The position numbers and the translations under genes are program-made. The notes under the pieces were generated by a model. The model searched no databases, was not told the DNA's origin, and saw only the letters and a list, made by a program, of their open reading frames with translations. From the NCBI GenBank assembly GCA_032209605.1, contig JASFXZ010000026.1, forward strand, positions 2,356,001 to 2,420,000: 64,000 nt of DNA, read 5' to 3'. Below, in pieces: positions 60,801 through 64,000 of this stretch. Numbering within the stretch: position 1 is the first letter of the stretch; each line of letters starts with the position of its first letter. Origin of the DNA: Mactromeris polynyma (Eukaryota; Mollusca; Bivalvia; Venerida; Mactridae).

Positions 60801-62711
60801 ATACTTATCACAATTAAAACAGGTTTTAATTGGGTTCATTTTGTAGTTCATTTTGTACATGGTGATAAAATCTACCAACTGTTACCAATGTTTAACATAT
60901 TGCTAAAAAAGTATTGCAACTATGGACCAATAATTCATATTTCATGATTCAGTAAGTTTATGAAATTTTGTTAATAGTCAATTAATATAGAATTATTTCT
61001 TCTTTATGTCATGTTTTGTAGCAGACAATTTTCACTTGCGTTTTTAATGGCTTTAAGTATATTATTATTGGCGCCACCCATGAGGGCGGGGCCTTTAATG
61101 GAATCACCAATTTTTTGGGTCTATAGTAGGAGCATCGTTTTATAACTGAATCTATTTTTTTATTAAGGGTTAACATTACACGTTACTTTTTTGTATTTTT
61201 ATGATTTAGAAATAAAATATTTTTAATGCATTTGTATTGTCGAATAAATGTCTATTACAAAGTTAAAACGATATGTTTATGATAAATAATTGCTGATCCC
61301 TGAAAAGTAGGACGATTCTACATAAACAGCATGTGTGTTAGGTGTCGAAGATAAAAAAATAATTATAAAAATCTTCATTTTCACTGTTCATAAATCAATA
61401 TTAACACAGTGGTACTTGTAACGTGGATATTCGTGCAAGTTGCGGTGTTAAAAAGAAAATACACACCAATGATAGTGTGAAAATGGACTATTCCAAAACG
61501 GACGATTCTACATAAACAGCATGTGTGTTAGGTGTCGAAGATAAAATAACAAATAATTAATTATAAAAAACTTCATTTTCAATTTACTTATATCAATATT
61601 AACACATTGGTACTTGTAACGTGGATATTTATGCAAGTTACGGTGTTTAAAAGGAAATACACGCCAATGATAGTATGCAAATGGACTATTCCAAAACATT
61701 GTGCACCAGTTTTGCGGCGCCCTTGGATGCTTTGCATCAATGCATTTCTTGTTTCTGCGTTGTAATCATTCTTTCTAAGTACAATCATGTTATTTAACTT
61801 CATGGTACATCAAATCATGTTTTATGAAATGGTAGATCTATACTATACAGACACGATTTTTTATGTTTAGAATTATTTGGCAAAAATCTTAAACAGCGTA
61901 TCCGAACCAGTGACAATCTAAGTTATAATTATATAACTTATATAAGTTATAAATCAATTCATAACTCTTAACACGTGGTTGCGAGAAGTCCCAAAACAGT
62001 GTTCGTGCAGAAACAATATACGGACACAATAGCTTTATATAAAATACAAGATTATCTTTCAAGAGATTAAAAGCATTCATAAATTTGTTCAGTCTATGTG
62101 ATATAGTTTAAAGGTGTATCTGAACCTAAATAATTTAATGAGCTTCATCCAGTATTGTTGTTACATAATCTAAAACATCACTAATAAGAACCATTGTAAT
62201 GTTTAACCATTTTAAACAATCTTGTTTAATCATATTACTAACAGACAAAACTAGTAAAAAACACCCGTTTGTTATCAAGCAGTTGGATTGTTTCTTTATT
62301 GTTTATCAATTTTCGGTGCCTGTCGTATATAATTTTGTTTCTTCAAATGAAGATATTTAACATATTTATCACATTTTGTCAAAATTGTAAATATTATTCC
62401 TACATGTATATAACATTTATTAATTTTTATGGAAGGCCACATGAAAATAAGACATGCTTTGTATTTGTAATTATTATGTTTTTATATGTACAAAAGTTTA
62501 CTGTCTTTTGTGTTTTTACCTTCTGAAGATAAAGCTATTATTATTGTTTAGGTTAACAAATGAACAAAAAAATGAGCATAATACATGTTTAAAGTACATG
62601 GGTATTATTTACCTTCAGGTTAGTTGAGAATTTGATAACTTTCACGCCAGAATTTTCCCCCGGGAAAGTTTTCGCCATTTCACCAGACACGTCGTACTTC
62701 TTTCGAAACAT
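42573..62711 (-). CDS. Cation diffusion facilitator, manganese-type (metal tolerance protein-like), 10 coding exons
   Basis: Coding exons in order of transcription: 62711-62613, 59746-59372, 56631-56535, 51430-51334, 47998-47851, 47336-47180, 46392-46222, 45498-45376, 44683-44570, 42877-42573. All junctions have AG/GT borders and phases that agree, giving 561 codons plus TAA. Residues 1 to about 225 are hydrophilic and acidic/serine-rich, presumably cytosolic. Six membrane segments follow. TM2 has D296-SAV-D300 (SLVDSAVDLLSG), TM5 has D405-HRN-D409, TM6 follows YLDP (438-441), and YPQGRTKLEP joins TM2 and TM3. The C-terminal cytosolic domain has HFLVEVDIVL and VERAFVHVDYEF. DxxxD in both TM2 and TM5 is the signature of the Mn-type CDF subgroup. 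The likely role is proton-coupled export of Mn2+ from the cytosol. Substrate is inferred, not shown. Confidence 0.9.
42878..44569 (-). other. CDF intron between the last two coding exons
   Basis: 1.7 kb without a recognisable gene. A tRNA-like head on the - strand (about 43085-43180, with cgaggggtagag and ggtttggtc-type words) may be a fragment of another SINE. The rest is unassigned AT-rich sequence. Confidence 0.5.
44570..44683 (-). CDS. CDF transporter, coding exon 9 (TM6)
   Basis: Residues 424-460 plus split codons. It holds YGLVYLDPIGAILISIY and IIANWIIAGWG, the sixth membrane segment. The acceptor tttttag is good. The donor is a weak GTTTGT, but phase and protein continuity support it. 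Confidence 0.85.
44868..45268 (+). mobile_element. tRNA-derived SINE split by another repeat
   Basis: The SINE head (ggcatccgccttcggcgcgg, B box gctcgaatcc) and body run to about 45054 and resume at about 45220 (atgactggccctttaaaag) with its tail. In between lies the dispersed element at 45055-45219. The A box is mostly lost. Confidence 0.75.
45055..45219. mobile_element. Short dispersed element inserted in a SINE
   Basis: About 165 bp: gagagaatacaggaaatgcc at the left, aaaacaacaatccacaaaac in the middle, and gaggcacaaggaatggccta at the right. Its left half recurs at 51820-51930 beside the 30-bp minisatellite. Its right half recurs antisense in the 5' introns of gene copies 1-3. At 45167-45196 it contains aagggtacatatgttaagga, close to the minisatellite monomer. 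Confidence 0.65.
45376..45498 (-). CDS. CDF transporter, coding exon 8 (TM4 end, TM5)
   Basis: Residues 383-422. It contains KLILFLLCRRV and the metal-site motif ALDHRNDVLANF (D405/D409). The acceptor is tttaag and the donor gtaag. Confidence 0.9.
45671..45914. mobile_element. CRE-bearing fold-back element in a CDF intron
   Basis: It starts gagcgctgctgaacgattta and ends after gcaaaaaggttgtaaatcac. One perfect CRE octamer lies at 45872-45879; the left arm has cgacgtca and acgtcacatatgacgtaac. It lies in the intron between coding exons 7 and 8, well away from the array. Confidence 0.75.
46222..46392 (-). CDS. CDF transporter, coding exon 7 (TM3-TM4)
   Basis: Residues 326-381. RTKLEP is followed by the third membrane segment (MAIVILSVIMSVASLQII) and the start of the fourth (WITVGISSVTV). 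The acceptor is tttttgcag and the donor gtaagt. Confidence 0.9.
46477..47098. repeat. 33-bp minisatellite in a CDF intron, about 19 copies
   Basis: Sixteen regular copies of a 33-bp monomer (gcacatgtgatttgtac plus ygacgaatatatgrca) run from 46571 to 47098, preceded by three degenerate ones from 46477. The period is a multiple of three and the monomer lacks stops, so one + frame and two - frames read open. The array lies wholly inside the intron between coding exons 6 and 7. Confidence 0.95.
47180..47336 (-). CDS. CDF transporter, coding exon 6 (TM1 end, TM2)
   Basis: Residues 273-324. It holds the rest of TM1 (LLAIKVVAVVMSG) and TM2 with SLVDSAVDLLSG, the first DxxxD metal site. It ends DRYVYPQ plus one base of a Gly codon. 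The acceptor is tttgtag and the donor gtaaga. Confidence 0.9.
47573..47748. mobile_element. Short TIR element (AATAAGACC MITE)
   Basis: Ends are cagtaaaatctca and tgaggttttacta. Inside, cctaaataataagaccatc faces gtgtagtcttatcattgagg. This is the most complete of several copies; the array units hold pieces of it. Confidence 0.65.
47851..47998 (-). CDS. CDF transporter, coding exon 5 (start of TM1)
   Basis: Residues 224-272: SFYKSQDNLINQYEEIRLEL, a charged helix, then ASFYAKITFVTNL entering TM1. The acceptor is tttatag and the donor gtaaaa. A short second version of its beginning lies upstream at 50530-50593. Confidence 0.9.
48142..48380 (+). mobile_element. tRNA-derived SINE in a CDF intron
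   Basis: The clearest tRNA-like head in the window: A box gtggccgagtggctaaggc, ggaagcgggaggtcgaag, B box ggttcgaatcc. A shortened body follows (one cctggtgcctgg block missing), ending at tgacattataatgtactaaac. Confidence 0.8.
48470..48660 (-). repeat. Dispersed repeat, also present in every array unit
   Basis: The - strand matches 33660-33820 (tatgaaaatacct, gtattcctatgtaagtcca, gaaacttga) and its equivalents at 14925 and 24190. Another diverged copy is at 59035-59180. No coding capacity is seen. Confidence 0.6.
49245..49574. mobile_element. Fold-back element B in a CDF intron
   Basis: Atagatagttcccacatcta at the left; gaacatgggaggtaaatatt and ggggactatctat at the right. The inner part is diverged from the array copies. 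Confidence 0.7.
50035..50340 (+). repeat. Array-unit fragment inside a CDF intron
   Basis: It matches 16955-17170 and its equivalents (tcgatagcatgaggtagatt, ttattagttgaagga, gtttctagggcat-like end) in the same orientation, with a private insertion near 50090-50160. In the array this sequence lies some 600 bp upstream of the promoter. Confidence 0.65.
50530..50593 (-). pseudogene. Second, short version of CDF coding exon 5 (alternative or relic exon)
   Basis: On the - strand, ttaatttcag is followed by a 64-base frame in the same phase as coding exon 5: SYYKQQDEIIDTFTEQRGKV and a stop, against SFYKSQDNLINQYEE in the real exon. If spliced to exon 4 it would end the protein at residue 243, before any membrane segment. 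It may be a terminal alternative exon or a decayed tandem duplicate. No close poly(A) signal is seen. Confidence 0.5.
51334..51430 (-). CDS. CDF transporter, coding exon 4
   Basis: Residues 192-222: YSDDAWRLSIEDF, then a basic stretch (KRQGSKRKDRK). The acceptor is tttttcag. The donor is AG|GTGTGT; its last two bases and the next exon's first base make an Arg codon. Confidence 0.85.
51759..51773 (+). repeat. Run of 15 G
   Basis: An uninterrupted 15-base G run, 170 bases from the 30-bp minisatellite. Confidence 0.9.
51931..55755. repeat. 30-bp minisatellite in a CDF intron, about 127 copies
   Basis: The monomer is aagggtaaacatgtaaggga plus atataggtgc. Every copy keeps the same register over 3.8 kb, with no net insertion or deletion. 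Variation is by substitution only. Higher-order duplications are visible: 52291-52740 repeats at 52801-53250 (510 bp), and 54091-54600 repeats at 54841-55350 (750 bp). The last twelve copies (from 55391) share tgaggg in place of taaggg. Two - frames stay open for more than 1,280 codons as ten-residue repeats. It lies wholly within the intron between coding exons 3 and 4. Confidence 0.95.
55839..56010. mobile_element. Short TIR element (MITE), Tc1/mariner-pogo type
   Basis: 172 bp, with ends cagtcggacctcgttt and actaggtccgactg, flanked by TA at 55837-55838 and 56011-56012. Internal words (atcaggtcccgatatatttt, tgtattattcgaaatg) recur in array spacers near 21125, 30535 and 39540. Confidence 0.8.
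56535..56631 (-). CDS. CDF transporter, coding exon 3
   Basis: Residues 159-190: NLQTNVTQWSVDKYAPSQ and CAFSCGDKSSSTET, plus one base of an Ala codon. The acceptor is tattccag and the donor gtaaat. Confidence 0.85.
56632..59371 (-). other. CDF intron between coding exons 2 and 3
   Basis: 2.7 kb without a supported gene. Bases 56650-57690 include one of three related intron segments (others 60250-60555 and 62115-62585). A 128-codon + frame at 56834-57220 has no recognisable domain. A small hairpin (agacgga/tccgtct) is at 57154-57175, and a LINE relic at 58512-58720. Confidence 0.6.
58512..58720 (-). pseudogene. LINE ORF2 C-terminal relic
   Basis: The - strand reads IEDELDFVFECPSFHEMREQ and, after a frameshift near 58590, ESKTVVKNLSLFIYKAFNL and a stop. 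This is the H...C Cys/His tail and C-terminus seen in CR1/L2-like elements. It is short, shifted and dead. Confidence 0.65.
59372..59746 (-). CDS. CDF transporter, coding exon 2
   Basis: Residues 34-158, 125 codons. A hydrophilic, acidic and serine-rich segment (SGDDNRTEKSYTNVGF, KETSLIPDDLTHSQEVELEE, KKSYSFGDRPSTREK) with no membrane segment. The acceptor is tatcacag and the donor gtaata; both borders are in phase 0. Confidence 0.85.
59873..59946. other. Long imperfect hairpin in a CDF intron
   Basis: Two 32-base arms pair at about 27 positions (gagggtttactgcaagacta against the complement of tagtcttgcacggaaccctc), around a loop of about 10 bases. Size and stem length resemble a microRNA precursor. 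A decayed fold-back element is the simpler alternative. Confidence 0.45.
60250..62585 (-). repeat. Repeated intron segments and a 190-bp tandem duplication in CDF intron 1
   Basis: Segments at 60250-60555 and 62115-62585 match each other and 56650-57690 (words tcatccagtattgttgttac, agaaccattgyaatgt, aaaatgagcataatac). Separately, 61310-61499 is repeated directly at 61500-61689 (gacgattctacataaacagc at each start). No gene is seen in this intron. Confidence 0.65.
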
Positions 62712-62720
62712 TTCCTTTTT
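62613..62720 (-). CDS. CDF transporter, coding exon 1 with start codon
   Basis: The exon runs 62720-62613 with acceptor tgtgtag and donor gtaaat. The first in-frame ATG is at 62711-62709, with G at -3, and opens MFRKKYDVSGEMAKTF. The acceptor upstream means at least one more 5' exon exists. If that exon is coding in this frame, the protein would be longer. Confidence 0.75.
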
Positions 62721-63383
62721 CTACACAAAGATAAGACAATAAAACTGTGTACTGATTATGCCTTGTCTCCGTCAGTTATCACAGATGCTCCTATCATATT
62801 AATTAGAACACCGTGTACTGTTGCACCGGACGGCAGAATATGTCAAATCCATGTACGTTTCTGTCTTATTTTCCACTTCAAATTTTTTATTATTTATTTA
62901 TCCGACATTTATTTAACACGTATTTGTTTATTGAAATGCCGTTTTGTGTAAATTATGATTATTACCGACACATCATAGCGCTATATTATAAGATTAAAAC
63001 AAGTGATTAGTACTGATAAATGAACGGTGTCCTCGTATTTCGATAATATTTGATAACAACTACTCGACATCCAAGTGTGGCCCAGTGTCTTCATTATGAA
63101 GCCGCAAATCTTACAAAGCGCATGGATGTGAAGTTTCGAAAGGCGAACAAAAAAATGTTTGTTTCAGGTTTCCCGACTGATGTATTTTTTGCCCCGCCCC
63201 CAGAACATTTTTCGCGTGGTAACATTTTTTTTCTTTTTGGTAACATTTATTCTTTTTGGTAAAATTTCTTTGTGTGAAGTTTTCTTTAGGTTCATATTTC
63301 TGCCCATTTATTAGACGCTTTAAGAGTATTCCAGCTATATTAGAACATTATATTCACCTTGATTAAACTCAATATTTACTCCA

Positions 63384-63516
63384 TATGGTCACTTCGTTAT
63401 CATATTGCCATATGGGGCAAATATTGCTTACTATCAGTACATGGTGACGTCACACGTGACGTTTTCTGGAAATGACGTCACTTAAAGAAGAGGTTGGAAG
63501 TCGTACAGCGGCGCTC
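63384..63516 (-). mobile_element. CRE-bearing fold-back element, partial, inverted
   Basis: The - strand begins gagcgccgctgtacgacttc and keeps two perfect CRE octamers (63445-63452 and 63473-63480). The distal arm is missing. It lies just downstream of the presumed first exon of the CDF gene. Confidence 0.7.
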
Positions 63517-63689
63517 AAATTTATATGCATTTCAATCTATGTTTAATTTGCTTCATTTGAAAAAAAAGAATCTTCCAAAAAATAAAATTCCGACCTACCT
63601 ACCCTATTATTTGAGAGGCGTGAAACCTGAAACAAACATATTTTGTTAGGCCTAAACTATGCAAGGTCAAGGATGTTTCCTGTACTCAC

Positions 63690-63850
63690 TGATCAATCCT
63701 AGTATACCGGATAACTCGACCACTGACATTAATATCATTAAAGTTGGTGTTTATATCACTGCTAACGCGCTTCCAGGTCGCCTCAGGGTTGTGTTCAACA
63801 TAGATTTTGACAGTTGAAATTTGTTAAGTGATTTGGTACATTTAGGATGA
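63690..63850 (-). other. Possible 5' non-coding exon of the CDF gene
   Basis: On the - strand, gattgatca|gtgagtacag at 63690/63689 is a strong splice donor upstream of the first coding exon. The start of this exon and its promoter cannot be placed; the upper limit given is arbitrary. Confidence 0.35.
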
Positions 63851-64000
63851 CAACACATTAGTAGTATGTGCTTTGATTTAAAATATCTTACATGAATTGT
63901 TTGTGTAACTAGCTGAATGAAGTTGGACACCAGGAGGTAAACAAGCGTTTATAAAGTACAGATTTTAAACGTACTGAAACAATGTTTCTCGTGCAATTTT

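Noticed and set aside
63590..63640. Small exon on the - strand between tttcag and gtaggt near 63602-63624
   Set aside because: The borders are plausible, but it is too short to judge and there is no coding frame or homology to support it.

Overview
The window is animal nuclear DNA, AT-rich and full of transposon debris, and most likely comes from a mollusc, probably a bivalve. The evidence is a tandem family of secreted proteins with two chitin-binding (peritrophin-A) domains and a laminin-G-like domain, as in the Pif/BMSP shell-matrix family. Genes are split by GT-AG introns, and there are polyadenylation signals, a tRNA-derived SINE family and APE-type LINEs. The species cannot be named from the sequence alone.

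Left part (1-41403): a tandem array with a period of about 9.5 kb. It holds four complete copies of the chitin-binding/LamG gene, all on the + strand (ATGs at 5445, 18458, 27872 and 37616), plus the tail of a fifth unit at the left edge. Each gene has the same design: a CRE palindrome exactly 21 bp from a TATA box, a short non-coding first exon, an intron of about 0.5-0.6 kb, and one exon carrying the whole 413-419-codon reading frame and a poly(A) signal. Copies 1-3 differ by only 2-4 residues; copy 4 is clearly diverged, mostly in its LamG half. The spacers repeat the same ordered set of fold-back elements and SINEs. One of these is a roughly 238-bp fold-back element with CRE palindromes in its inverted ends. 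In unit 1 the spacer is interrupted by a 4.3-kb broken LINE, which itself contains a 548-bp TIR element with TAA target duplications. At the left edge a 72-bp piece of the unit has expanded to 21 tandem copies.

Boundary (41404-42572): a 5'-truncated LINE lies between the last, truncated array unit and the stop codon of the next gene.

Right part (42573-about 63850): one gene on the - strand, reconstructed exon by exon. Ten coding exons join in phase to 561 codons of a cation diffusion facilitator (CDF/SLC30-like) of the DxxxD, manganese-type subgroup. Its introns hold three large oddities: a 33-bp minisatellite, a 3.8-kb 30-bp minisatellite without net length drift, and a short second version of exon 5 (50530-50593). 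Very long open frames across both minisatellites are consequences of the repeats and are not called as genes.

The array probably supplies dosage of an extracellular chitin-binding matrix protein under a bZIP/CRE-type promoter. The CDF gene is an unrelated neighbour that shares the same transposon families. A link between metal transport and mineralisation would be speculation.
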